DNA of 12,693 nt from Verrucomicrobiota bacterium (GCA_019136035.1 JAGVUW010000658.1:1-12693), one strand, 5' to 3'. Numbered from the stretch's first letter, positions 1 through 6,713 are shown. Made by a program: numbers and translations. The notes: generated from the letters alone by a model not told the origin.

Positions 1-1352
1 TCGTACTGCAGGCGGAGGAGGGGAGCGCGGACGTAGTGGCTCCAGTCGCCGGGGGCGGCGCTGAGGACGCGCTGGACGGTGCTGGAGCCGAGGAAGTCCA
101 TCCAGCCGCTCCAGGACTCTTCGCCGAGGAGGTCGTAGATGCGGAATTCCCGATTGGGGAACTGGCGGACCTGGAGGTGTCGCAGGCGGACGGCGTCGTC
201 ATCGCGTGCGGAGGCGGCGACGAGGGCCTCGCGGTTGATGGCCATGACGTTGACGCAGCCGCCGCGGTGGTCGACATGTCGGCCCATGAGGTTGATGCGT
301 CCGGGGGCGCGGCAGAGGACGGTGAGGCGTTCCGGTCCGTACTGTCCGATGAAGGCCTGGATGACGGTGCGCATGGCCTCGCGGCGTTCCTCGAGGACGG
401 CGCTATCCTCGCCGTAGAAGCCGGCGAGGACGCGGTGCAGGGCGGGGCCGTTCTCATCGAGGATGGCCAGCCACTCCTTGGCGGGCTTGAGGTAGCGCCG
501 GCTGACGACGCGTTCGACCGGGGGTGCGACGGGCGGCTGGCCCTCGCGTTGCAGGACGACCTCCTCGATGGCGAGGAGTTCGGCCGGGGTGTTGTAGGCC
601 ATCAGGTCATTCGGGTCGGAGACCAGCATACACTCGACGCGTCCGGAGCGCCGGATGACGGCGACGGTATCGGTGAGGTAGAGTTCGCCCTGAGCATTGA
701 CCGGCGAGATGTAGCGCAAGGCTTCGCGGAGGACCTCGAAGCGGAAGAGGTACATCGAGGCGTTGACATTGAGGCTCTGTTCCTCGACCTCGTCAGCGCT
801 GAAGTCACGGCCGCCGAGGCGTATGGGCCGGCCGGTTTCGCGGGACTGGCGCAGGTCGGCGGTCTCGACCAGGCCGAGGACGCTGCCCTGCTCGTCCTGG
901 ACAACCCGCCCGGCGCTGGTTTCAGCGACCTTGGGCAGGGCGGTCAGGAGCAGGTCGGGGTTCTGTTCGCGGTAGCGCTGGATGAGCCGGCGGACGGTGT
1001 CGGCGCGGGTGACTTTGTCGCCCATGACGATCATGACATGGCCGCTGTAGCCCATGGCGGCGAGGGCTTCGACACCGACCATGGCGGCGTGGCCGGTGCC
1101 GCGGGGCTCGCTCTGGAAGACGAAGAGGACCTCGGGGTGTACGGCCGACACGGTGGCCATGACCTGTTCGGCCATCTGGCCGACGACGACGACGAAGCGT
1201 CGCAGGCCGGCCTCTTTGTAGGTGTCGATGGCGCGCACGATGGCGGGCCGCCCCGCGATCGGGAAGCAGACCTTGTGGCAGTCCTTGCTGGCCATGCGCT
1301 TGCCGCGGCCGCCAGCGAGGATGACGCAGACCATATCAGGATGACCGGACAT
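1..1352 (-). CDS. GlmU-type sugar nucleotidyltransferase fused to galactokinase-like GHMP kinase (C-terminus cut by window edge)
   Basis: The minus-strand frame is open from the ATG at 1352 to the left edge (450 codons, no stop). Seen: residues 1-245 read as a GlmU-type pyrophosphorylase. They contain LAGGRGKRM at 12-20, K27 in the HKVCFPIAGRP segment, SEPRGTGHA at 81-89, MGD at 110-112, VLGLVETADL at 158-167, NVNASMYLF at 195-203 and NAQGELYLTD at 219-228. After a linker, residues 347-366 carry the galactokinase signature (RAPGRINLMGRHVDHRGG), and W437 with Y440-V441 resembles a later galactokinase motif. Family knowledge: the first half forms NDP-sugar from sugar-1-phosphate and NTP, and the second phosphorylates a sugar at C1. 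Inference: a bifunctional cytosolic salvage enzyme with the same plan as Fkp (L-fucokinase/GDP-fucose pyrophosphorylase) but a different transferase family. GalK Glu of GEHTDY is Arg here and Tyr is His, so galactose is unlikely to be the substrate. The start is supported by a GAGGG ribosome site 8 nt upstream. The product is uncertain; the fusion itself is clear. Confidence 0.88.
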   Translation of the reverse strand, partial: MSGHPDMVCVILAGGRGKRMASKDCHKVCFPIAGRPAIVRAIDTYKEAGLRRFVVVVGQMAEQVMATVSAVHPEVLFVFQSEPRGTGHAAMVGVEALAAMGYSGHVMIVMGDKVTRADTVRRLIQRYREQNPDLLLTALPKVAETSAGRVVQDEQGSVLGLVETADLRQSRETGRPIRLGGRDFSADEVEEQSLNVNASMYLFRFEVLREALRYISPVNAQGELYLTDTVAVIRRSGRVECMLVSDPNDLMAYNTPAELLAIEEVVLQREGQPPVAPPVERVVSRRYLKPAKEWLAILDENGPALHRVLAGFYGEDSAVLEERREAMRTVIQAFIGQYGPERLTVLCRAPGRINLMGRHVDHRGGCVNVMAINREALVAASARDDDAVRLRHLQVRQFPNREFRIYDLLGEESWSGWMDFLGSSTVQRVLSAAPGDWSHYVRAPLLRLQY

Positions 1353-1661
1353 CGATGTAGCCCTCGGTGCGCCCGCATGAGACTCCGTGCTGCGGCAAGG
1401 CGGCGTGCGGTACCGACGTCAGTTGGGTCGGATGCGACTCGTCGGCGTCCACCGCGCCTGCGGCCGCTCGGCCTCCGGCCGGCAGTACGTGCGACGTCTC
1501 TGTCGGCTTCCGCCCGGCACCTCCGCGCGCCGGCAACCCGGCTGTTGCGCATACCTGCAACATAGGCCGCGGCGGTGCCGCCGCAACTCGCCAGGCCAGG
1601 CCTGTTCCGGCTCGGGATTGCGATTGCGGAGGACGGCCCGGCCGGTCGAGGACGCCGCCGC
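1353..1661. other. Intergenic spacer, no gene recognised
   Basis: These 309 bases separate the nucleotidyltransferase-kinase gene from the lipoprotein gene. I see no tRNA-like TTC arm, no conserved protein on either strand and no convincing -35/-10 pair. A short GC hairpin at 1569-1584 (6-bp stem, GTGC loop) lies about 80 nt past the lipoprotein stop but has no T-run, so it is at best a weak factor-dependent stop. The spacer probably holds the promoter of the left-hand gene, unless that gene is read through from the lipoprotein operon. Confidence 0.4.
1361..1365 (-). promoter_or_regulatory. Ribosome binding site fixing the start of the nucleotidyltransferase-kinase gene
   Basis: GAGGG on the minus strand lies 8 nt before the ATG at 1352. 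A second in-frame ATG (1334) lies six codons inside but lacks a comparable site, so 1352 is preferred. Confidence 0.6.
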
Positions 1662-2615
1662 TCAGGGCGCGGCGGGCGCGACGGCGGTCGCCGCCGCGTG
1701 GTTGCGGGCGGCGCGGAGGGTCCCGGTCAGGCGCCGCAGCGGGTTCATGCCGTCGAGGCTGTTGGGCTCGACAAAGCTCCCGGCGCTGTAGTCATTCCAA
1801 CTGGCGATGCAGATCGTCATGGCCTGGGCGTCGAAGGCCCGCTGGAGCTCGTCCTGGAGGGTGCGGCCCTGGCGGCGTTCGAGGGCCCAACCGGGCGCCG
1901 TGACGCCGTCCGGGCCGACGATGTCGGTCCAGGAGCCGCCGTAGACCACGACCTGGCGGTCGGGGCCGGTCGGCGCGAAGCGTTCCGAGGCCGCCGGAGC
2001 CGGCCAGCTCCACTCCGAGCCAAGAGCGCCGCAGGCGATGGCTGCGACGGCAGGGTGCGGCGCGCCGGCCGCGTGGACCCCCGGTGCCAGCAGGACCACG
2101 ATGCGGCCCGAACGCCGGCGGAGAATCGGGTGCTCGAGGAGCCCCTGAGTCGTCAGCCAGCGCCCGAGGGCGTTGCGGTCGACCTCGATGGGGGTATCCG
2201 CCGGCGTTACCAGCATCAGGATGACCTCCCATCCGGACGGGGCCCGGTCGGCGGCGAGCGCCAGAAAACGCTGCACCCGCTCGGTCTGCACGGGGTCGGC
2301 GAGGACATCCGGCTGAAGCGTGAGGAGAATGCCGTCGAGGCCGGCATCCGTGAGACGCGCCAGGTCGCGTTCTATACGGGGATCGGTCCAGCCCGGCGTG
2401 GCCGGCATCGGCTGGGCTACCGGGAGGCCGCGACGGGGGTAGGGGAGGTACTGCGCGTAGAAACGCGGACAGACTCCCGGCGGGTAGGACCACACCGATG
2501 CGGACGAGGCGCGCGGCGTCGAACGGCATCCCGAACCGACGGCCGCCAGACAGGCCAGGATGACGCCCCCGAGAGACCACCGGAAACACTGCCGTCGCAG
2601 GGCCTGGATGGTCAT
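1662..2615 (-). CDS. Putative lipoprotein resembling GH71/GH99-like glycoside hydrolases
   Basis: Protein of 317 residues. Seen: the N-terminus has basic residues (RRQCFR), a hydrophobic stretch at 14-26 and a lipobox-like VGSGC with the Cys at 30. This suggests signal peptidase II processing and membrane anchoring, although the -3 residue (Gly) is not ideal. The body contains RFYAQYLPYP at 51-60, a helix/strand segment LARLTDAGLDGILLTL at 85-100, a strand VILMLVTP at 131-138, and a late motif SWNDYSAGSFVEP at 272-284. Family knowledge: W-N-[DE]-x-x-x-G-x-x-[IV]-E-P near the C-terminus is typical of alpha-glycan hydrolases of the GH71 and GH99-like/WbsX group, with a TIM barrel of about this size. 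Inference: an envelope-attached glycan-acting enzyme or a degenerate relative. The catalytic acids are not assigned. Its ATG overlaps the stop of the upstream zinc-ribbon gene (ATGA) and has no good ribosome site of its own, so translation is probably coupled. Superfamily moderately sure, substrate unknown. Confidence 0.72.
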   Translation of the reverse strand: MTIQALRRQCFRWSLGGVILACLAAVGSGCRSTPRASSASVWSYPPGVCPRFYAQYLPYPRRGLPVAQPMPATPGWTDPRIERDLARLTDAGLDGILLTLQPDVLADPVQTERVQRFLALAADRAPSGWEVILMLVTPADTPIEVDRNALGRWLTTQGLLEHPILRRRSGRIVVLLAPGVHAAGAPHPAVAAIACGALGSEWSWPAPAASERFAPTGPDRQVVVYGGSWTDIVGPDGVTAPGWALERRQGRTLQDELQRAFDAQAMTICIASWNDYSAGSFVEPNSLDGMNPLRRLTGTLRAARNHAAATAVAPAAP

Positions 2616-3064
2616 GGCGTTGCCGCGGTTGGGGGCTCCGCCGACGCCGGCGGCGTGCCTTCAGGGCGAGGATCGAAGTCGGCGCAGTCTTCCATCGGCT
2701 CGACGTTCCTCTCGTGGTGCAGGCAGCGGCTGTAGAAAGGATGTCGCAGGAAATGCCGGCAGTCCTTGCAGAAGTGCCCCCGAGTGGCATCCGCCAGACG
2801 CGGCGCCGCTGCCGGCTCGGTGTCCAGGAGTGCGGCCAGACGGCGGAGCGCGGCAGCGTCGGCGGCGCCGGTGTCCGGAGAGGCGGCCGACGCGGCTGGG
2901 GGTTTCGCCGGGGCGACGGGCGCCTGACAAAAGGCGCAAAGGACGACTTCGCCGGTACAACGCCATCCATCCATGACCTTCTTGACCTTCGCCAGCGACT
3001 CGTGGCCGCAGGCCCGGCAGAAGAACGTCTCGCCGGGTTTGGGCACATGAACCTTCTCAGGCAT
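2612..3064 (-). CDS. Small protein with two Cys-rich zinc-ribbon-like clusters
   Basis: Protein of 150 residues, no recognised name. Seen: cluster one has C16-x2-C19, then C43-x2-C46 (with an extra C36), a classic zinc-ribbon spacing. An Ala/Pro-rich linker (51-98) follows. Cluster two has C99-x2-C102, C114, H116/H117 and C127 in the pattern CKDCRHFLRHPF...C..HH...DCADF. The tail is Pro/Ala-rich. There is no signal peptide or membrane segment, so it is probably cytosolic. The frame can be extended upstream to 3196, but that part is low-complexity, and the ATG at 3064 has TGGAG nine bases before it and begins the Cys-rich fold promptly. The gene overlaps the lipoprotein gene by ATGA, so the two are probably co-translated. 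Role unknown: a nucleic-acid or protein-binding adaptor is possible, but nothing in the sequence decides it. Confidence 0.7.
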   Translation of the reverse strand: MPEKVHVPKPGETFFCRACGHESLAKVKKVMDGWRCTGEVVLCAFCQAPVAPAKPPAASAASPDTGAADAAALRRLAALLDTEPAAAPRLADATRGHFCKDCRHFLRHPFYSRCLHHERNVEPMEDCADFDPRPEGTPPASAEPPTAATP

Positions 3065-3073
3065 ACGACGGCA

Positions 3074-3078
3074 CTCCA
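3074..3078 (-). promoter_or_regulatory. Ribosome binding site deciding the zinc-ribbon protein start
   Basis: TGGAG on the minus strand, spaced 9 nt from the ATG at 3064. It supports the 150-residue product over the 194-residue version starting at 3196. Confidence 0.55.
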
Positions 3079-3237
3079 GAGACGCAGCCACGACGAAACC
3101 GCTCGGCCCGTGGCGCGGCGCGGCGGTCTGGGAGCTTCGCGCGCCGTCGCGGCTGGCCATTGCAGGCAGTGTAGCCGTCCAGCATGGCGATCGCAAGCCC
3201 GGCGTGAGGCGTCGAGGCCCGGGACGGTGAGGAAGAC

Positions 3238-3264
3238 GTCGGACAGGTCGGACGGGTCAGACGG
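3238..3264. repeat. Three-copy 9-bp tandem repeat (GTCGGACGG type)
   Basis: Three head-to-tail nonamers: GTCGGACAG, GTCGGACGG, GTCAGACGG. Copies 1 and 3 each differ from copy 2 by one base. They lie in the spacer between miaA and the zinc-ribbon gene, between the AT-rich island and the start codon, so they may fall in the 5' leader of the zinc-ribbon/lipoprotein transcript. The function is unknown; the array is short and could be a slippage product. Confidence 0.65.
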
Positions 3265-3286
3265 GGCTGGGACTGCATTGGTGTCG

Positions 3287-3309
3287 CATAATATATCTTA
3301 TGTTATTCA
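3287..3309 (-). promoter_or_regulatory. AT-rich island, possible promoter of the zinc-ribbon/lipoprotein pair
   Basis: An abrupt AT-rich stretch in a GC-rich neighbourhood. On the minus strand it reads ATAAGATATATTATG, offering TATATT or TATTAT as a -10, but no TTGxxx box lies at the right distance. It sits just past the miaA stop and about 220 nt upstream of the zinc-ribbon start. The octamer AAGATATA also occurs in the better promoter candidate upstream of the dksA-like gene. Confidence 0.35.
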
Positions 3310-3341
3310 CGGTGTGCCGTTCTGCGGCTGGGGTGGCGGCT

Positions 3342-4331
3342 CTACTCCAGGACCAGATCCGGGCCGATAGCGGTGCCGTCGGGGGCCCACTGCCCTTCGC
3401 GAAGGTCGTGCAGGACGACGTCGGCGACCTCCTCGGCGGTGGTCTCGCGGCGAATGACAAGGGTTCGGGCGCCCGGGTGCTGGTGGCGGAACCAGGTCCG
3501 TTGGCGCCGGGCGAAGCGGATGGTTCGCCGGGTGATGACGTCGACCAGGTCGGTGACGCTCGTGATCTCGCCGCGGAGGAAGGCGGCGATATCGGCATAG
3601 CCGAGGGCCTGGCGGGCGCTGGGGGTGTCGAGGAGTCCCTGGGCGACGAGTTGGCGGGTTTCCTCGATCCAGCCGCTGTTCAGGAGGCCGAGAGTACGTC
3701 GGGCGATCCGCGGTCTGAGCACGGCCATCTCGGGCAGGAGGATTATCTGTCGGAAGCGCCTGACGGGGCCAGGTGCCGGCGTTCCATGGAGGCTCCAGGG
3801 GAGCCGTCCGGTGAGTCGGAGGACCTCGACGGCGCGCGCCAGGCGTCGCGGGTTCTGGATGGTGGCGCTGGGGACCATGGTGCCGGAGGCGTGGGCGGCG
3901 TCGCTGAGTTCGGCGCGCAGGGCCGCGAGGCCGTCCGGTTCGGCGAGGCGTGCCAGGATGGCCTTGGCGAGGTCGTCATCAGCGGGGAGGAGGGCCTGTC
4001 CGTAGAGGAGAGCCCGGGCATAGAGTCCGGTGCCGCCGGCGAGCACCGCCGTGCGTCCCCTGCCCTCGATATCGGCCAGGCAGTCCTGAGCCAGGCGTAC
4101 GTAGAGCGCTGCATCGCAAGCCTGAGCGGGCGCAAGGACGTCGCAGAGGTGGTGGGGCACGCCGCGGCGTTCGGCGGGGGTCGGTTTGGCGGTGCCGATA
4201 TCGAGGCCGCGGTAGACCAGCATCGAATCGCAGCTCACGACCTCGCCGTGGAGGGCCTCCGCCAGGATCACGGCGACGGCGCTCTTCCACGAACAGGTCG
4301 GCCCGAGGACGGCCACGTGCGTGGGGCTCAT
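3342..4331 (-). CDS. miaA: tRNA dimethylallyltransferase MiaA (Walker A Gly to Trp)
   Basis: Protein of 329 residues, normal for the family. Role: transfers a dimethylallyl group to N6 of A37 in tRNAs reading UNN codons; cytosolic. Seen: a P-loop at 10-17 (GPTCSWKS), SCDSMLVYRGLDIGTAKP at 33-50, AGGTGLYARALLYG at 98-111, NPRRLARAVEVLRLTGR at 160-176, ARQALGYADI at 239-248 and TRRTIRFARRQRTWFR at 267-282. All match MiaA in order and spacing. Oddity: the family P-loop is GPTxxGK[ST], but residue 15 is Trp (TGG codon at 4289-4287) instead of Gly (GGG would need one base change). Lys16 and Ser17 are kept. Either the protein is impaired or tolerant, or the base is a sequencing error. The ATG overlaps the lspA stop (ATGA), so it is translated as part of the dksA-like/lspA/miaA operon. 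The identification is firm. Confidence 0.95.
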   Translation of the reverse strand: MSPTHVAVLGPTCSWKSAVAVILAEALHGEVVSCDSMLVYRGLDIGTAKPTPAERRGVPHHLCDVLAPAQACDAALYVRLAQDCLADIEGRGRTAVLAGGTGLYARALLYGQALLPADDDLAKAILARLAEPDGLAALRAELSDAAHASGTMVPSATIQNPRRLARAVEVLRLTGRLPWSLHGTPAPGPVRRFRQIILLPEMAVLRPRIARRTLGLLNSGWIEETRQLVAQGLLDTPSARQALGYADIAAFLRGEITSVTDLVDVITRRTIRFARRQRTWFRHQHPGARTLVIRRETTAEEVADVVLHDLREGQWAPDGTAIGPDLVLE

Positions 4332-4885
4332 GGGGAGGACGCGGGCGGCTCACTCGCCGGCGGCGCGTCGCTCGGACAGGCCGTCGAGGCGGTGGGCTGC
4401 TGCCGCAGGAAGGACGAGAGCACGAAGATGGTGACGCCGCAGGAGATGGCGCTGTCGGCCACGTTGAAAGCCGGCCACTGGAACGTCCTCCAGTAGACGA
4501 GGATGAAGTCGACCACCTCGCCATGGACGAGGCGGTCGACCAGGTTGCCGGCGATGCCGCCGAAGACGGCGCCGAGGGCCAAGGCGCGCTCCGGGAAGCC
4601 CTCGACCAGGCGGTCGAACCAGAAGACCATCGCGGCCATGACGACGGCCGAGAGGAGCGCCAGGAGGCCGGTGTGGTCGGCAAAGAGCCCCCAGGCGGCG
4701 CCGGGGTTGCGGAAGTGCACGATGCTGAAGAAGCCGGGGATGACGGCCGTCTGGGTGTTCATCGGCCAGTGGCGCAGGATAGCGACCTTGCTGAGCTGAT
4801 CCAGGACGAAGATCCCGAGGCCGAGAAGCACCGGTAGGCGCCAGAATGACAGCGCCAGGACACTGTGCTTCGGGGAACTGCTCAT
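4328..4885 (-). CDS. lspA: Lipoprotein signal peptidase (signal peptidase II)
   Basis: Protein of 185 residues with four expected membrane helices. Role: an inner-membrane aspartic protease that cuts prolipoprotein signal peptides just before the lipid-modified Cys. Seen: helix one with LDQLSK at 28-33, the FRNPGAAWGLF motif at 58-68, GNLVDRLVHGEVVDF at 113-127 and FNVADSAI at 140-147. By family alignment the catalytic aspartates are D126 (VVDF) and D144 (NVAD). The C-terminal tail from about 163 is a Pro/Ser/Ala-rich extension not needed for activity. A GGAGGG ribosome site lies about 10 nt before the ATG. The gene follows the dksA-like gene after 78 nt and overlaps miaA at its end. It would process the lipoprotein encoded further along this strand. 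Confidence 0.96.
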   Translation of the reverse strand: MSSSPKHSVLALSFWRLPVLLGLGIFVLDQLSKVAILRHWPMNTQTAVIPGFFSIVHFRNPGAAWGLFADHTGLLALLSAVVMAAMVFWFDRLVEGFPERALALGAVFGGIAGNLVDRLVHGEVVDFILVYWRTFQWPAFNVADSAISCGVTIFVLSSFLRQQPTASTACPSDAPPASEPPASSP

Positions 4886-4902
4886 GGCGCCGACGCCCTC
4901 CA

Positions 4903-4938
4903 GGCACGCCTCACCGGCGGGTCCGCGCCACGCGTGCC
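4903..4938 (-). repeat. Inverted repeat in the leader just before lspA
   Basis: Seven-base arms (4903-4909 and 4932-4938, GGCACGC against GCGTGCC) enclose a GC-rich 22-nt loop, two bases upstream of the lspA ribosome site. In the transcript this could fold next to the ribosome site. With such high GC a 7-bp match can arise by chance, and no T-run follows, so a terminator is unlikely. Confidence 0.25.
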
Positions 4939-4963
4939 GGCGAGGCGGCGCCCGACCGCGGGC

Positions 4964-5392
4964 TCAGTCTTCCACCGGGGTGTCGTCGTCACGGTCGTCG
5001 GGGGCGTTGCCGTCGTTCTGCTCCCGGACCATCTTGCAGTCGATGCAGAGGCGGGCGTACGGCTTGGCGCGCAGGCGTCCCACGGCGATGGGCTTGTCGC
5101 AGTCGGCGCAGATGCCGTAGGTCCCGGCGGCGAGGCCCTCAAGGGCGAGGTTGATCAAGGTGAGCCGCCGGCCTTCCTCACTCAGGAGGTAGAGCTCGGT
5201 CTCACGGATGAAGTCATCGCTGCCGACGTCGGCGAGCTCTTCACCCGCCTGCCGGCTGGATGTCAGAGAGGCATCCGACAGACTCTTGATCTGCCGCACC
5301 AGGGATGCCCGTTCCCGCAGGAGCAGCTCGCGGAACTCGGTCATCAACTCACCGGTGAAGACGGTCTTAGCCTGGCTACGGCTCTTGCGCAT
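4964..5392 (-). CDS. DksA/TraR-family C4 zinc-finger protein
   Basis: Protein of 142 residues, close to the size of DksA. Seen: a helical, probably coiled-coil N-terminal part (about 17-85), then a C4 zinc finger C95-x2-C98-x17-C116-x2-C119, with GICADCDKPIAVGRL characteristic of the family, and an acidic tail. Family knowledge: these proteins enter the RNA polymerase secondary channel and tune initiation, often with ppGpp. In E. coli DksA the coiled-coil tip carries DxxDxA. Here the matching region reads ADVGSDDFIRE (54-64), which lacks that exact motif, so equivalence to DksA is not assured. The start at 5392 is supported by AGGAGGG 8 nt upstream and a promoter-like sequence 65-93 nt upstream. 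First gene of the lspA-miaA operon. Family sure, precise role inferred. Confidence 0.9.
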   Translation of the reverse strand: MRKSRSQAKTVFTGELMTEFRELLLRERASLVRQIKSLSDASLTSSRQAGEELADVGSDDFIRETELYLLSEEGRRLTLINLALEGLAAGTYGICADCDKPIAVGRLRAKPYARLCIDCKMVREQNDGNAPDDRDDDTPVED

Positions 5393-5457
5393 GGAGGCCG
5401 CCCTCCTGGGGTATTTAGGATGTCCGACTGAACCGAAACCCGATCGCGTGAAGAATA

Positions 5458-5485
5458 ACTATATCTTGCCTTGCTGGCACTGCAA
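5458..5485 (-). promoter_or_regulatory. Sigma70-like promoter of the dksA-like/lspA/miaA operon
   Basis: Minus strand: TTGCAG (5485-5480), 16-nt spacer, TATAGT (5463-5458). The boxes match the consensus at 4/6 and 5/6. The predicted start is near 5451, giving a leader of about 60 nt before the ATG at 5392. It lies in an AT-rich patch in an otherwise GC-rich divergent spacer. Confidence 0.5.
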
Positions 5486-5662
5486 GCCGGTCAGCGTCGT
5501 CATTGTTTGCGCAGGGTGCACCGAAGAGGACAACGCCGTTCGGCTCGTGGCGTCCACAGGCTGAGCGCTGACGCGATTGCCGAACGGTGTAAGCCCTGAG
5601 TCCAGGCGGCACCGGGGAGACCACGGGCTATAGTGCGGCAACGGTTCCGAATTGTCTGGTCC

Positions 5663-5670
5663 AAGGGGGT
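5663..5670 (+). promoter_or_regulatory. Ribosome binding site deciding the YeiH-family gene start
   Basis: AAGGGGGT, differing from AAGGAGGT by one base, ends 4 nt before the ATG at 5675. It argues against the earlier in-frame GTG at 5633. TATAGT at 5629-5634 could be a -10 box for this gene, but no -35 is visible. Confidence 0.5.
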
Positions 5671-5674
5671 GCCC

Positions 5675-6610
5675 ATGAGCCGTCGTCGCTGGCAAGTCGT
5701 CCTTTTCGTTCTCATCGCCTTGGCATGCATGGTGGGTTTCCTGACGCCGCCGTTCGCCCTGGCTCTGGGCATTGTCATGGCGCTGAGCATCGGCCAGCCC
5801 TTCCCGGCCTTCACGCATCGCTGGACGAAGATCCTGCTGCAGGCCTCGGTAGTCGGCCTTGGCTTCGGCATGAACCTCACCGAGGTCTGGGTGGCCGGGC
5901 GTACCGGCGTTGGCTTCACCCTGGCAACGGTTGCCGGGACGATGCTCCTCGGCTGGCTGGTCGGGCGGCTGCTCAAGGTTGATTCCCAGGTCTCCTGCCT
6001 GGTGTCCTCGGGCACAGCCATCTGCGGCGGCAGCGCCATCGCCGCGGTGGGCGCGGTGCTCGATGCCGACAAGCGCGCCATGTCCGTGTCGCTGGCGACG
6101 GTCTTTGTTCTGAATGCCATCGCCCTGTTCATCTTTCCGGTTATGGGCCGGGAACTGGGCATGAACCAGGAACAGTTCGGCCTCTGGGCGGCAATTGCCA
6201 TTCACGACACCAGTTCGGTGGTCGGGGCGGCGGCCAAGTACGGCGACCAGGCCCTGCAGATGGCCACGACGGTCAAGCTGACGCGCACCCTGTGGATCAT
6301 CCCGCTGTCGCTCGGCGTGGCTCTGGTGACACGCCGTCGCGGCGCCCGCATCACGATTCCGTGGTTCATCCTCTTCTTCCTCCTGGCGGCGGGGGTGCGG
6401 TCGATGCTGCCGCAGGGCGCCGCGGTGTACGACGGTATTCGTCTGGTCGCCAAGCTGGGTCTGACGCTGACCCTGTTCTTCATCGGCTGCGGCCTGTCGC
6501 GCGAGGCGGTGCGCAAGGTCGGCCCGCGGGCGATGGTCGAAGGGGTCATCCTGTGGGTGGCCATTTCGCTGGCGGGGCTGGTGGCGGTGCGCAGCATTCT
6601 CGGCGCCTGA
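5675..6610 (+). CDS. YeiH/UPF0324-family membrane protein (putative sulfate exporter family)
   Basis: Protein of 311 residues, typical of the family, with about ten hydrophobic segments and an inner-membrane location. Seen: the family hallmark SGTAICGGSAIAAVG at 112-126, AIAIHDTSSVVGAAAKYG at 173-190 and ATTVKLTRTLWIIPL at 197-211. The last helices end in a short polar C-terminus. Family knowledge: YeiH proteins are annotated as putative sulfate or anion exporters, but the substrate is poorly established. Start chosen at 5675 because of the adjacent ribosome site; an upstream GTG at 5633 would add a basic 14-residue stretch. The gene is divergent from the dksA-like operon. The hydro-lyase operon begins 103 nt downstream on the same strand, so co-transcription is possible but not shown. 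Family firm, transported substrate unknown. Confidence 0.9.
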   Translation: MSRRRWQVVLFVLIALACMVGFLTPPFALALGIVMALSIGQPFPAFTHRWTKILLQASVVGLGFGMNLTEVWVAGRTGVGFTLATVAGTMLLGWLVGRLLKVDSQVSCLVSSGTAICGGSAIAAVGAVLDADKRAMSVSLATVFVLNAIALFIFPVMGRELGMNQEQFGLWAAIAIHDTSSVVGAAAKYGDQALQMATTVKLTRTLWIIPLSLGVALVTRRRGARITIPWFILFFLLAAGVRSMLPQGAAVYDGIRLVAKLGLTLTLFFIGCGLSREAVRKVGPRAMVEGVILWVAISLAGLVAVRSILGA

Positions 6611-6626
6611 GCGGCCCCGGGGCTGC
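6611..6626 (+). terminator. Weak GC hairpin directly after the YeiH-family gene
   Basis: A 6-bp stem (including one G-U pair) with a CCGG loop begins right after the TGA at 6608-6610. No T-run follows, so intrinsic termination would be inefficient. It may instead attenuate transcription into the hydro-lyase genes. Confidence 0.25.
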
Positions 6627-6713
6627 CGAGCCGGCCGGGGGTGTTGGGGTAGGCGGCGGTGGCGAGGCGGTCTACCGGAGCGTGCTCGCGGTGCCCATGG
6701 AGAGGAGGCGGTC

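Noticed and set aside
36..1565. A 509-codon plus-strand open frame
   Set aside because: It is the antisense shadow of the nucleotidyltransferase-kinase gene. Its translation is low-complexity Gly/Asp/Glu/Ala-rich and has no motif, whereas the minus strand carries clear enzyme signatures.
3065..3196. A 44-codon N-terminal extension of the zinc-ribbon protein
   Set aside because: The extension is low-complexity, and a good ribosome site precedes the ATG at 3064.
3270..3310. A plus-strand promoter (TTGGTG, 17 nt, TGTTAT)
   Set aside because: The -10 match is poor and no plus-strand gene follows before 5675.
3300..4496. A 398-codon plus-strand open frame across miaA
   Set aside because: Antisense of miaA and the end of lspA, both of which show full family motifs on the minus strand.
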